The position numbers were made by a program, and so were the translations under genes. Positions 42,247 through 51,220 of a stretch of DNA of 64,000 nucleotides are shown piece by piece. Position 1 is the first letter of the stretch, and each line of letters opens with the position of its first letter. The notes under the pieces are model-generated. The model was not told the origin of the DNA and did not search any database. It saw only the letters and a program-made list of their open reading frames with translations. This DNA is from Sulfurifustis variabilis (GTDB lineage Bacteria > Pseudomonadota > Gammaproteobacteria > Acidiferrobacterales > Sulfurifustaceae), in assembly GCF_002355415.1 (NCBI RefSeq), contig NZ_AP014936.1, positions 3,381,001 to 3,445,000 on the forward strand. The letters run 5' to 3'.

Positions 42247-43131
42247 TCAGCGCTCCATGCCCGACATGCGCTCGAGCACCTTGATGACCGCGGCGGAGTC
42301 GATCTCGGCGTCGCCGGTGCCCATGAGGGCGTTCAGGTGCTGCGCAACGAGTGCTGCGCCGGGAAGCGCGAGCCCCATCTTGTGCGCGTCCTCGATCACG
42401 ATGCGCAAATCCTTCTGGTGCAGCTTCACCTTGAAACCCGGCTTGAAGTCGTTGTCCAGCATGCGCTTGCCGTGCACCTCGAGGATTTTGCTGCCGGCGA
42501 AGCCGCCCATGAGCGCCTCGCGCACCTTGGCAGGGTCGACGCCGTTCTTGCGGGCGAAGAGCAGCGCTTCGCTCACGGCCTGGATCGTGACCGCCACGAC
42601 GATCTGGTTGCACGCCTTCGCCACCTGGCCGGCGCCGTTATCGCCGACATGAACGATGTTCTTGCCCAGCACGTCGAAGTAGGGTTTGACACGTTCGAAG
42701 GTCTCGCGCTTGCCGCCGACCATGATGGAGAGCGTGGCGTTGATCGCACCCACCTCTCCGCCGGAAACAGGCGCATCCAGCATGTCGGCACCCTTGGCGC
42801 CGAGCGCGGCCGCCATCTCCCGGGTGGCGGCCGGGGAGATGGTGCTCATGTCCACCACGACCGAACCGGGACGCGCCCGCCGGATCACTCCCTTCTCGCC
42901 CAGGATCACCTGCTCCACATCAGGGGTGTCGGACACCATAATAAAGACGACGTCGGCATTCGCGGCGACGTCTTCCGCCGATGTGCAGGCGGTCGCCCCC
43001 GCCTCCGCCAGGACCTCCATCGTGACCGGCCGCCGGCCGTGCACCCAGAGCGCGTGTCCCGCCTTGCGGAGGTTGAGCGCCATCGGGCGCCCCATGATGC
43101 CGAGCCCAATGAAGCCGAGTTTCGCCGCCAT
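42247..43131 (-). CDS. 2-hydroxy-3-oxopropionate (tartronate semialdehyde) reductase-like protein
   Basis: A 294 aa beta-hydroxyacid dehydrogenase. The Rossmann loop is GFIGLGIMGRPMALNLRKAG at residues 6-25, substrate-binding DAPVSGGEVGA is near residue 117, and the catalytic lysine is in GAGQVAKACNQ near 170. The family includes GlxR/GarR, which makes glycerate from tartronate semialdehyde, and related 3-hydroxyisobutyrate dehydrogenases. The pathway role with its neighbours is inferred; no glyoxylate carboligase is present in the window. Confidence 0.82.
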   Translation of the reverse strand: MAAKLGFIGLGIMGRPMALNLRKAGHALWVHGRRPVTMEVLAEAGATACTSAEDVAANADVVFIMVSDTPDVEQVILGEKGVIRRARPGSVVVDMSTISPAATREMAAALGAKGADMLDAPVSGGEVGAINATLSIMVGGKRETFERVKPYFDVLGKNIVHVGDNGAGQVAKACNQIVVAVTIQAVSEALLFARKNGVDPAKVREALMGGFAGSKILEVHGKRMLDNDFKPGFKVKLHQKDLRIVIEDAHKMGLALPGAALVAQHLNALMGTGDAEIDSAAVIKVLERMSGMER

Positions 43132-43162
43132 CGCTTCGTTCTCCTCTGGAAATTCAGGCCGT

Positions 43163-44506
43163 TCATGATACCGGATCGCCCGGAAAACCGAGGCGGGCGC
43201 CGACCGCGTCCTCGCACCACCGCGCGACGCCGAGCAGCGCGTCCTCGCCGAAGGGGCTGCCGACGAGCTGCGTGCCGAGCGGCAGACCGGCCGGCCCCCG
43301 GCCCGTCGGCAGGGTCAGCGCGGGAACGCCGCACAGCGTCCAGATCGTACAGAATGCCGGGTCGCCGGTTGTCGTGAGTGTCGAGGGGGCCTCGCCCGCC
43401 GTGGGCAGGGTCACGATCGCGTCGTAGCCGCCGAGCAGATCCCGAAGCCGCTCGGCGAGCAGGGCCCTGTCGTCCAGCGCGGCGCGCAACGCCTCCTCCG
43501 GAATCGCAAGGCCCTCCTCGATCAGCGTGTTGACCGCCCCGCTCAGGAGGCGCAGGTGCCGTCGCTGCAGATCGACGAGCCGCCTCGCTGCCTCCGCGTA
43601 CATGATCACGCGGTGCACCTCGTGCGCCGACCCGAAAGGCTCGGGAAGCTCGTGCTCGTCCACGGTCGCGCCCGCCGCGCGCAAGCGCGCGAGCACGTCG
43701 AGAAAATGCGTCTGCGCGTGCTCGCGGGCGCGCTCCCACACCGGCGAACGGACCGCGAGCAGACGGGGTGCCTGCTGACGGCGTGCGAACGTCGCGGAAG
43801 GAGCCGTCCGCTCGACGGTCGCGGGATCCTCCGGATCGGCGCCGGCGAGCACGGAGAGCAGCAGCGCGGCGTCCTCGAGCGTGCGCGTGAAGAAGCCGGG
43901 CTGATCCAGCGTCGGACTGAAGGCGAACATGCGCGTCCGCGGCAGCCATCCCGCGGTCGGCTTGAAGCCGATGCAACCGCAGAACGCCGCCGGCCGGATG
44001 ATCGAGCCGTTGGTCTGCGCGCCGAGCGCGGCCGGCGCGAAACCGGCGGCGACGGCGGCGGCCGAGCCGCTCGAGGAGCCGCCCGGCGTATGGCGTCGGT
44101 CCCAGGGATTGTGCGTCGTGCCCGGCACGTAGTACGCGAGCTCGGCCGTCACGGTCTTGCCGAGCACGAAGCCGCCCGCCGCCTCTATCCGTTCGACGAG
44201 CACCGCCGACCGCAGAGGTACGTTGTCGTAGTAGGTGGGCGAGCCCATCCGCGTCGGCACGCCCGCGGTATCGAAAATATCCTTGATTCCAAACGGCACG
44301 CCGTGAAGCGCGCCCCGCACCCTTGCGCCGTCGGCCGTGCGCGCCTTCGCGACGACCGCTTCGGGGTCGAACCAGGCGAAGGCCTCGATAAGCGGCTCGT
44401 TACGGGCGATCCCGTCGAGCAGCGCGCGTGCGTACGCTTCGCTCGTGACATCGCCCGCCCGGAGACGCTCGATCGCCCGTGTCAGACTCAGTTCCGCGAG
44501 CTTCAC
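43163..44506 (-). CDS. Amidase-signature family hydrolase
   Basis: A 447 aa member of the amidase signature family, which hydrolyses carboxylic amides. The catalytic triad can be placed as K75 (FGIKDIFDT), S144 in GGSSSGSAAAVA and S168 in QTNGSIIRPAAF, with the expected 24-residue spacing of the two serines. The GatCAB partners are absent, so it is not the glutamyl-tRNA amidotransferase subunit. It lies inside the hydroxyacid gene run, 31 bases before the reductase, suggesting that an amide is the imported substrate or an intermediate. Confidence 0.85.
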   Translation of the reverse strand: MKLAELSLTRAIERLRAGDVTSEAYARALLDGIARNEPLIEAFAWFDPEAVVAKARTADGARVRGALHGVPFGIKDIFDTAGVPTRMGSPTYYDNVPLRSAVLVERIEAAGGFVLGKTVTAELAYYVPGTTHNPWDRRHTPGGSSSGSAAAVAAGFAPAALGAQTNGSIIRPAAFCGCIGFKPTAGWLPRTRMFAFSPTLDQPGFFTRTLEDAALLLSVLAGADPEDPATVERTAPSATFARRQQAPRLLAVRSPVWERAREHAQTHFLDVLARLRAAGATVDEHELPEPFGSAHEVHRVIMYAEAARRLVDLQRRHLRLLSGAVNTLIEEGLAIPEEALRAALDDRALLAERLRDLLGGYDAIVTLPTAGEAPSTLTTTGDPAFCTIWTLCGVPALTLPTGRGPAGLPLGTQLVGSPFGEDALLGVARWCEDAVGARLGFPGDPVS

Positions 44507-44603
44507 GGTTGTTCTCCGAGGGCGCTCGAGCGGGAGTCAGAGGCGGTCATGGGTGACGTCCGACGCGAACCCGATTGCCGACCGATCGATTGCGCCCACC
44601 ATT

Positions 44604-45599
44604 CTAGAGCGACCGCTTGCTCGCCGTCGCGAGCGCATCGGGATTGAGCAGGTTCGGCGGGCGCTGTGCGGTGAGCGCGGCGATCAGATTCTCCGCCGCC
44701 ATCAGCGCCATCTTGCGCCGGGTTGCCTCGGTGCTGGAAGCGATATGCGGTGTGAGCACCACGTTCTTGAGGGCAAGGAAGCCGGGATCGAGGGCCGGCT
44801 CGTTCTCGAACACGTCGAGTCCCGCACCGGCGAGGCGTCCCTCGCGCAGCGCCGCAAGCAGCGCGCCATCGTCCACCACGCCCCCGCGAGCCGCGTTCAC
44901 CAGGAGCGCCGTCGGTTTCATGCGCGCAAGCTGCTTTGCGCCGATCAAATGGTGCGTGGTCGGGGAGTACGGCACGTGAAGCGTCACGATGTCGGCACGT
45001 TCGAGCAATTCGTCCAGGCCGGCATAGGCCGCGCCGCACGCCTGCTCGATTCCGGCATCGAGCCGACGGGTATTGTGGTAGACCACCTTCATGTCGAAGC
45101 CGCGCGCTCGGCGTGCGACCGCCTGGCCGATGCGCCCCATACCGACGATGCCGAGCGTCGCGTGATGCACGTCCTGCCCGAGAAACTGCTTCAGTTTCCA
45201 TCCCTTCCACTCGCCCGCGCGCAACGCCGCCTCGGCCTCGGTAACGCGCCGGGCGGCGGCGAGTATGAGGGCCCAGGTGAAGTCGGCCGTGCTGTCGTCG
45301 AGCACCCCGGGGGTGTTGGTCGCCATGACACCGAGGGCGCTGCAGGCGGCAAGATCGATGTTGTTGAATCCGACCGCGATGTTGCAAACGGCCTTCAACC
45401 GGGAGCAGCGCTCGAGGAGCGTGGCGTCGATGCGGTCCGTGAGGGTGGTGAGCGCGCCCGCCTTGTCGGCAAGCTGGCGCGCGAGCTCATCGGGCGGGAA
45501 GGGGCGGTCGGACTGGTTCGCCGTCACCTCGAAATGACGGCCGAGGATCTCCAGCGCCTCGTCGAAGACTTCGCGCGTCACGAGCACCTTCGGTTTCAT
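44604..45599 (-). CDS. D-2-hydroxyacid dehydrogenase (glyoxylate/hydroxypyruvate reductase type)
   Basis: A 331 aa D-isomer-specific dehydrogenase, about the size of GhrB. The loop GIVGMGRIGQAVARRARGFD is near residue 150. The catalytic residues lie in VNAARGGVVDDGAL, ENEPALD and TPHIASSTEATR. AVGFNNIDLAACSALGVMAT is typical of the glyoxylate reductase branch. Start ATG overlaps the MFS stop (ATGA), so it is translated with the transporter. It is clearly different from the paralogue at 41204. Confidence 0.88.
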   Translation of the reverse strand: MKPKVLVTREVFDEALEILGRHFEVTANQSDRPFPPDELARQLADKAGALTTLTDRIDATLLERCSRLKAVCNIAVGFNNIDLAACSALGVMATNTPGVLDDSTADFTWALILAAARRVTEAEAALRAGEWKGWKLKQFLGQDVHHATLGIVGMGRIGQAVARRARGFDMKVVYHNTRRLDAGIEQACGAAYAGLDELLERADIVTLHVPYSPTTHHLIGAKQLARMKPTALLVNAARGGVVDDGALLAALREGRLAGAGLDVFENEPALDPGFLALKNVVLTPHIASSTEATRRKMALMAAENLIAALTAQRPPNLLNPDALATASKRSL

Positions 45600-46918
45600 C
45601 GTTCCTCCTCCTTGTCTGCGCTTGCCGAATAGCGACAGTAGGTTTCGCGCACGAAAAGCGCGCCGATCAGACCGAGACCGGCGAACGCGGTCATGAGCCC
45701 CATTCCCGCACGGTAATCCGCCGCCGAGTAGATGCGCACGCCCGCCTCCAGCCGGCCGTCCCAACCCATATCCATGACGAGGCCGACGAGCGGCTGCAGC
45801 AGCGCGCCGCCGAGGAAGGCACCCGTGTTGACCACGCTCGTCGCCATGCCGGAAAGCGCCGGCCGGTTCACTTCCTTGGCGACGGCCCAAACGAGCGTAA
45901 AGCCGGCGGTCGCGAAGCCCATGACCGCGAAGAGCGCGAGGCTCAACGCGCGCGGGACGGTGACCTGCGCGAGCAGCCAAAGCCAGCATGCGAGATAGAC
46001 GACCAGACCGGCCAGCATCACCGGTCGGCGCCGCGCCAGCCGGTCGGAAAGCGCCCCGAGCAGGAAGGACCCGACCGCGAAACCGGCGAGCATCAGCGCC
46101 GTGTGATCGGCGGCCTGTGCGCGCGTCATGCCGTGGACCTGCTCCAGATACGGTACCGCCCAAAGACCCGCGAACGCAAAAAGGGTGCCGCCGACCCCGA
46201 GCGATGGCCAGAAGCCCGCCCAGGTGGCGCGGTTACGAAGCACCTCGGCGAGACCCTCGGTCCAGCGGCCGCGATGCGGGGCGTGCGGCGCGTGTCCGTC
46301 CAGCTCGCGCGGCGAGGGCAATCCGACCTCTCCCGGGTGATTGCGAACGAAGAACCAGGTCGCGGCGCCCAAGGCGAGCGAGAAGAGCCCGATGGCGACG
46401 AACACCTCGCGCCAGGTCGCGAGCGCGAGCAGCCAGACGAGCGGCGCGGCCGCCAGCACCGCCCCCAGGTTGCCGAGCAGTACGGTCAGGCCCGTAAGCG
46501 TGCCGAAATGGCGATCGTGGAACCAGACGGCGTTGATCTTCAGCATCGCGACGAACATCACGGACACGCCGAGCCCGACAAGCAGCCGACCGGCCGCGGC
46601 GACACCGAGCGTGTCCGCGGTACCGAAGACGAGCGAGCCGACGCCCGCGATGACGCCCCCGCCCGCGACGATGGCGCGTACGCCGAGGGTGTCGACGAGC
46701 ACGCCCGTCGGGACCTGCATCGCGGTGTAGACGTAGAAGTACGTCGCGGCGAGGCCACCGAGCTCGACTCCGCTCGCGCTGAACGCCCGTGCCAGCTCGC
46801 CGGCGATCGAGGCCGGCGCCATGCGGTGAAAAAAGGAAAGTATGTAGGCGGCGACGACGAGGCCGAACGCCGTCGCCCGCAGCCGGGCGAGCTGCGCACG
46901 CTCCTCCACGCTCAGCAT
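45596..46918 (-). CDS. MFS transporter
   Basis: A 440 aa membrane carrier with 12 predicted helices. The first helices contain AAYILSFFHRMAPASIAGEL and YVYTAMQVPTGVLVDTLGVR, and LLGALSDRLARRRP marks the central loop. The substrate is unknown; related carriers move organic acids such as hexuronates or oxalate. It starts 25 bases behind dctM and overlaps the dehydrogenase downstream. Confidence 0.82.
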   Translation of the reverse strand: MLSVEERAQLARLRATAFGLVVAAYILSFFHRMAPASIAGELARAFSASGVELGGLAATYFYVYTAMQVPTGVLVDTLGVRAIVAGGGVIAGVGSLVFGTADTLGVAAAGRLLVGLGVSVMFVAMLKINAVWFHDRHFGTLTGLTVLLGNLGAVLAAAPLVWLLALATWREVFVAIGLFSLALGAATWFFVRNHPGEVGLPSPRELDGHAPHAPHRGRWTEGLAEVLRNRATWAGFWPSLGVGGTLFAFAGLWAVPYLEQVHGMTRAQAADHTALMLAGFAVGSFLLGALSDRLARRRPVMLAGLVVYLACWLWLLAQVTVPRALSLALFAVMGFATAGFTLVWAVAKEVNRPALSGMATSVVNTGAFLGGALLQPLVGLVMDMGWDGRLEAGVRIYSAADYRAGMGLMTAFAGLGLIGALFVRETYCRYSASADKEEER

Positions 46919-46943
46919 CCCGGACGACGTATCCGCCGCGCGA

Positions 46944-48368
46944 TCATCCGTAGAGCACTTCCGGCAGCCACAGGGCGAGCTCCGGCCAGATGTACAGCAG
47001 GACCATTGCGAACACCTGGATCCCCATGAACGGCATCATGCCGGCGAAAATCTGGTTGAGCGAGACGTGGGGCGGCGCCACCCCCTTCAAGTAGAAAGCG
47101 GCCATGGCGACCGGTGGCGACAGGAACGCCGTCTGCAGGTTGAGCGCCACGAGCAGGCCGAAGAACAGCGGATCGATGTTGAAGAGATCGAGCAGCGGAA
47201 GGAAGATCGGCATGAAGATGACGATGATCTCGGTCCACTCGAGCGGCCAACCGAGCAGAAAGATGATGATCTGGGAGACGATCAGGAACTGGATCGGCGT
47301 CAGGTTGAGACCGAGCACGAACTGTTCGATGAGCTGCTGGCCGCCGAGCAGCGCGAAGGTCGCCGAGAAGAGGGCCGAGCCCACGAACAGCCAGCAGACC
47401 ATTGCCGTCGTGCGGGCCGTGAGAAATACCGACTCCTTGAGCCGGCTCCAGCTGAACTGCCGGTAGGCGACGGCGAGCAGCAGGCCCCCGAACGCGCCCA
47501 CGCCGGCCGCCTCAGTCGGCGTCGCGAGCCCGAAGACGATGGAGCCGAGGACGGCAAGAATGAGCAGCGACAGCGGCAGGAAGGACGTGGCCAGCTCCCA
47601 GGCGATTCGCGCGAGGGCGGGCCGCTGTTCGCGCGGGGGCTTCGGGCAGAGCTTCGGGTTGATGATCGCCCGCGCCATCACGTAACCGACGTACATGGTG
47701 GCCAGGATGAATCCCGGTATGAACGCGCCGGCGTACAGACGCACCACCGACACTCCCGCCGTCGCGCCATACAGGATGAGCAGGATGGAAGGCGGGATAA
47801 GGATGCCCAGACACCCGCCCGCCGTGATCGAGCCGGCCGCGAGCTTCGTGTCGTACCCGGCGCGCAGCATCGGGCCGAGCGCGAGCAGTCCCATGAGCGT
47901 CACGACCGCGCCGATGATGCCGGTCGCAGTCGAGAAGATCGCGCACGTGACGACCGTCGCGACGGCGAGCGAGCCCGGAAGCGCGCCGGAAGCGAGCTGG
48001 ATCGAGTGGAAAAGCCGGTCGACGATGGCGGCGCGCTCGACGATGTACCCCATGAACACGAACAACGGCACCGCGATGAGCACGTCGTTCGTCATGGCAC
48101 CGTAGGTCCGCTGCACCATGAGATCGAAAATGACGTTCTGGTACCACGGCTGGCCGGGCGTATAAAAGGCGATGTACCCGAAGATCATCCCGAGCCCCAT
48201 CAGGGTGAAGGCGGTCGGGAACCCGAGCATGATGGCGACCACGATGAGCGCCAGCATGAGCAGGCCGTAATGCGCCTGGGTGATTTCTTCGACGGACAGG
48301 AAAAGCCCGAAGATCAGCAGGACCACGAGCCCGAGCGAAACCAGGCCCACGAGCATCGGGTTTTTCAT
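46944..48368 (-). CDS. dctM: TRAP transporter, large permease subunit
   Basis: DctM (474 aa) is the sodium-coupled permease of a tripartite ATP-independent periplasmic transporter. About 12 hydrophobic helices are visible, with LMLALIVVAIMLGFPTAFTL near the N-terminus and AVPLFVFMGYIVERAAIVDR, ITAGGCLGILIPPSILLILY and GLATPTEAAGVGAFGGLLLA, the typical DctM sequence. It is three bases behind dctQ. Confidence 0.94.
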   Translation of the reverse strand: MKNPMLVGLVSLGLVVLLIFGLFLSVEEITQAHYGLLMLALIVVAIMLGFPTAFTLMGLGMIFGYIAFYTPGQPWYQNVIFDLMVQRTYGAMTNDVLIAVPLFVFMGYIVERAAIVDRLFHSIQLASGALPGSLAVATVVTCAIFSTATGIIGAVVTLMGLLALGPMLRAGYDTKLAAGSITAGGCLGILIPPSILLILYGATAGVSVVRLYAGAFIPGFILATMYVGYVMARAIINPKLCPKPPREQRPALARIAWELATSFLPLSLLILAVLGSIVFGLATPTEAAGVGAFGGLLLAVAYRQFSWSRLKESVFLTARTTAMVCWLFVGSALFSATFALLGGQQLIEQFVLGLNLTPIQFLIVSQIIIFLLGWPLEWTEIIVIFMPIFLPLLDLFNIDPLFFGLLVALNLQTAFLSPPVAMAAFYLKGVAPPHVSLNQIFAGMMPFMGIQVFAMVLLYIWPELALWLPEVLYG

Positions 48369-48371
48369 TAT

Positions 48372-49037
48372 TTAGTCGTTCTCGCCCGGGCGCTGGCCGT
48401 GCAGGCCGTTGCGGCGGATGTCGACGGGCTCACCTTCGGTGAAGCGTCCGTCCGCGGGCGTCGCCACGTCTTCGGCGTGCACCATCTTCTTGAGCTCGTC
48501 GACGTCGACCTCCTCGACGTCGTGGGCCCGCCTCGGCCACTCGCCGGTCTTGAGGGCCTGCACGCAACGGATGATTTCCGCAATCCCCTGGAGGAGCACC
48601 AGGAATCCCGCGATCGGAATCAGGGTCTTGAAGTGGTAGAGCGGCGGACCTCCGGATACCACGCTCGAATGCTCGCGCAGCTGCCAGGAAATCTTGGCGA
48701 AATCGATGCCGGAATACGCGAGCGCCGCGATTCCGGGGATGAAGAATACGAAGTAGAGCAGGAGGTCGAGCCCGGCCTGCAGGCGTGTCGGGAAGAACCC
48801 GTAGAGCACGTCGCCGCGCACATGGCCGTTGCGCGCGAGCGTGTAGGCGCCCGCCATCATGAACAGGGAGCCGTACAGGATGTATTCGGCGTCCCACGCC
48901 CAGTCGACCGGCGCGCGAAAAAGATAGCGCGCCGTGACGTCGTAGCAAACGATCGCCGTGAGCACGACGATAAGCCAGGCGAACGCCTTGCCTGACCAGG
49001 CGCTGATGTTGTCGATCAGGAACAGGAAGCGCTGCAT
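48372..49037 (-). CDS. dctQ: TRAP transporter, small permease subunit
   Basis: DctQ (221 aa) is the small membrane subunit that supports DctM. Four hydrophobic helices are visible at about residues 17-35, 47-63, 80-105 and 135-160. VRGDVLYGFFPTRLQAGLDL is typical of the family. The C-terminal tail of about 50 residues is charged and longer than in DctQ of Rhodobacter. It lies between dctP and dctM. Confidence 0.9.
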   Translation of the reverse strand: MQRFLFLIDNISAWSGKAFAWLIVVLTAIVCYDVTARYLFRAPVDWAWDAEYILYGSLFMMAGAYTLARNGHVRGDVLYGFFPTRLQAGLDLLLYFVFFIPGIAALAYSGIDFAKISWQLREHSSVVSGGPPLYHFKTLIPIAGFLVLLQGIAEIIRCVQALKTGEWPRRAHDVEEVDVDELKKMVHAEDVATPADGRFTEGEPVDIRRNGLHGQRPGEND

Positions 49038-49058
49038 GGCTGCCGGCGGCCGGAGGCC

Positions 49059-49083
49059 GGCACACCCGATCCCTGGGTGTGCC
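49059..49083 (-). promoter_or_regulatory. Hairpin between dctP and dctQ
   Basis: GGCACACCC at 49059-49067 and GGGTGTGCC at 49075-49083 form a perfect nine-pair stem with a seven-base loop, in the 74-base gap behind dctP. No T-run follows. Stems in this position usually protect the mRNA of the periplasmic binding protein and raise its amount over the membrane subunits. Confidence 0.5.
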
Positions 49084-49111
49084 CTTTACGGCTGGTTCTC
49101 GACTCCGGTCC

Positions 49112-50269
49112 TTACCCCTTCTTCTTCCCGAAGTAGTGGTTGTAGGCGAGCGTCGGGCTCACGATCGTGTCTTCCGACCAGGCGACCGCGCGCTCCGCGA
49201 ACTTGCGCTGCGACTCGACCACCTTCGCGAAGAACGGGTTCTCCGCCGACTTCTTGGCAATGACGGCATCCCATGCCTTCAGCTGCGCCTGCAGGATCTC
49301 GTTCGGCGTCTTGTAGAACTTCACGCCGTCCTTCGTCTTCATCCCGATGTAATCCTGCGAGTAGCGATCGATCGCCTTCCAGGACATGTCCGCGCTCGAC
49401 GCCTGCGCCGCGTAGCGAATGATGGACTTGAGCTCGTTCGGCAGCGCGTTGTACTTCTTGCCGTTGAACAGGATCTCGAAGCACTCGAGCGGCTGGTGGT
49501 AGCTCTGCAGCATGCAGATCTTCGAGACATCCGGGAACCCGAGCAGGCGGTCGCTCGACGCGTTGTTGAACTCGGCCGCCTCGATGAGGCCGCGATCGAG
49601 CGCCGGAACGATCTCGCCGCCGGGCAGCGCCACGACGGCTGCGCCGAGCTCCTTGAATACGTCGACCGACAGACCCACCGTGCGGAACTTCAGGTTCTTC
49701 AACTCGCTTGAGCTCTTGACGGGCTTCTTGAACCAGCCGAGCGGCTGGGTCGGCATCGGACCGTAAAGGAAGCCGACGACATCGAACTTCATGATCTTGT
49801 GCTGCAGCTCGTCGTAGAGCTCCTTGCCGCCGCCGTACTCGACCCAGGCGAGCAGAGTGTTCGCGTCCATGCCGAACGAGGGGCCCGTGCCGAAGAGCGA
49901 GTAGGCCGAGTTCTTGCCGTACCAGTAGGCCGACACGCCGTGGCCGCCGTCGAGCGTGCCCTTGTTGACCGCGTCGATGAGATCGAAGGCCTTCACGACG
50001 GCGCCGGCCGGCAACACCTCGATCTTGAGGCGGCCACCCGACATGTCGTTCACCTTCTTCGCGTAATCGAGCGCGTACTCGTGGAAGATATCCTTGGTCG
50101 GCCAGGTGCTCTGGAAGCGCATCGAGACCGTCTGCGCGCGCGACACCATCGGGAACGAAAGCGTGGCGGCGCCGGCAGCGGACGCGGCTGCCCCTGCCAG
50201 GAACCGGCGGCGGGATTTCGAAGGCTCGGTCGATTGAATCTGGCGCTTCTTGGGTTTTTTGTCGCTCAT
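49112..50269 (-). CDS. dctP: TRAP transporter substrate-binding protein, Tat-exported
   Basis: DctP (385 aa from the ATG at 50269, which has AGGAGGAG upstream) binds the substrate in the periplasm. A twin-arginine signal RRRFLAGAAASAAGAATLSF is near residues 21-40 with a cut after VSRAQ. The mature part has RFQSTWPTKDIFHEYALDYA and GGRLKIEVLPAGAVVKAFD, and GALDRGLIEAAEFNNA-like sequence (PALDRGLIEAAEFNNASSD). It resembles the large-acid or chloroaromatic/mannitol group of TRAP binding proteins; the ligand is not known. It is the first gene of the run. Confidence 0.92.
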   Translation of the reverse strand: MSDKKPKKRQIQSTEPSKSRRRFLAGAAASAAGAATLSFPMVSRAQTVSMRFQSTWPTKDIFHEYALDYAKKVNDMSGGRLKIEVLPAGAVVKAFDLIDAVNKGTLDGGHGVSAYWYGKNSAYSLFGTGPSFGMDANTLLAWVEYGGGKELYDELQHKIMKFDVVGFLYGPMPTQPLGWFKKPVKSSSELKNLKFRTVGLSVDVFKELGAAVVALPGGEIVPALDRGLIEAAEFNNASSDRLLGFPDVSKICMLQSYHQPLECFEILFNGKKYNALPNELKSIIRYAAQASSADMSWKAIDRYSQDYIGMKTKDGVKFYKTPNEILQAQLKAWDAVIAKKSAENPFFAKVVESQRKFAERAVAWSEDTIVSPTLAYNHYFGKKKG

Positions 50270-50349
50270 GACTCCTCCTAGCTTTGGAATCGAAAAGTGC
50301 CGGGATAGGCTCGAAAACAACGGTCGCGGGCAGCAACCATCGCTGGACA

Positions 50350-50373
50350 TACTAGTCCGAAATCCCGTACTAG
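50350..50373. promoter_or_regulatory. Direct TACTAG repeat in the dctP-lutA intergenic region
   Basis: TACTAG occurs at 50350-50355 and 50368-50373, 18 bases apart, about one and a half helical turns. The region (50270-50485) separates divergent dctP and lutA and must hold both promoters; ttgcatcggttgacgcagg at 50425 onward may include a lutA -35 element. An operator function is only a guess. Confidence 0.25.
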
Positions 50374-50485
50374 GCTATCGGCGCGGCCAAGGGACGCGCG
50401 TTAAACCGTTTTCACTATGCGAGTTTGCATCGGTTGACGCAGGCGGGTTACGGTAAAGTCCCTAACCGCCCTGCACCTCGGCCCG

Positions 50486-51220
50486 ATGCGCGTCGGCCTG
50501 TTCGTGACCTGTCTCGTGGACCTCGTGCGTCCTCGCGTCGGGTTCGCGGCGCTGAAGCTGCTCGAGGCGACCGGCGCCGACGTCGTCGTGCCGCACTCGC
50601 AGACCTGCTGTGGCCAGCCCGCCTACAACAGCGGGGACCGTCGCACCGCGCTGGCCCTCGCGCGCAAGACGGCGCGCGACCTCGCCGGGTGCGATGCGGT
50701 CGTCGTCCCGTCCGGCTCGTGCGCGGGGATGCTGCGCATGCATTACCCTCGCCTGGCCGAGGCCGATCCCGAACCCGCGCATGCCGCGGCCCTGCGAAGG
50801 CTCGCGGCGCATACCTACGAGCTTTCCGATTTCATCACACGGATCGCGCCCCTCGAACGCGTGCCGGGACGTTACGAGGGGACCGTGACCTACCACGATT
50901 CCTGCTCCGGCCTGCGCGAACTCGGCATCAAGGACGGGCCGCGCCGGCTGCTTGCGCGTCTGCCGGGCGTGCGCCTGGTCGAGATGCGCGAGGCCGAGAC
51001 ATGCTGCGGCTTCGGCGGTACGTTCGCAGTCAAGTTCGGCGAAGTCTCGAGCGCCATGGCTGACAGAAAATGCCGACACATCCTCGAAACGGGCGCCCGG
51101 GCAGTCGTCGCCGGTGATCTCGGCTGTCTGCTCAACATCGAAGGACGGCTCCGCCGGTGCGGCCACAACGGCATCAGGGCGCTGCATTTCGCCGAGGTCC
51201 TCTCGGGCGAAGCCGATTGA
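50486..51220 (+). CDS. lutA: Lactate utilization protein A (CCG-domain subunit)
   Basis: LutA/LldE (244 aa) is part of the iron-sulfur L-lactate dehydrogenase LutABC, oxidising lactate to pyruvate. Two CCG-type cysteine motifs are visible, HSQTCCGQPAYNSGDRR near residue 37 and AETCCGFGGTFAVKFGEVS near 171. The start is an ATG without a strong ribosome-binding site. The stop overlaps the lutB ATG (TGATG). Confidence 0.9.
   Translation: MRVGLFVTCLVDLVRPRVGFAALKLLEATGADVVVPHSQTCCGQPAYNSGDRRTALALARKTARDLAGCDAVVVPSGSCAGMLRMHYPRLAEADPEPAHAAALRRLAAHTYELSDFITRIAPLERVPGRYEGTVTYHDSCSGLRELGIKDGPRRLLARLPGVRLVEMREAETCCGFGGTFAVKFGEVSSAMADRKCRHILETGARAVVAGDLGCLLNIEGRLRRCGHNGIRALHFAEVLSGEAD

Noticed and set aside
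43500..43900. Possible frameshift in the amidase
   Set aside because: The frame is intact for 447 codons and all triad residues are present.
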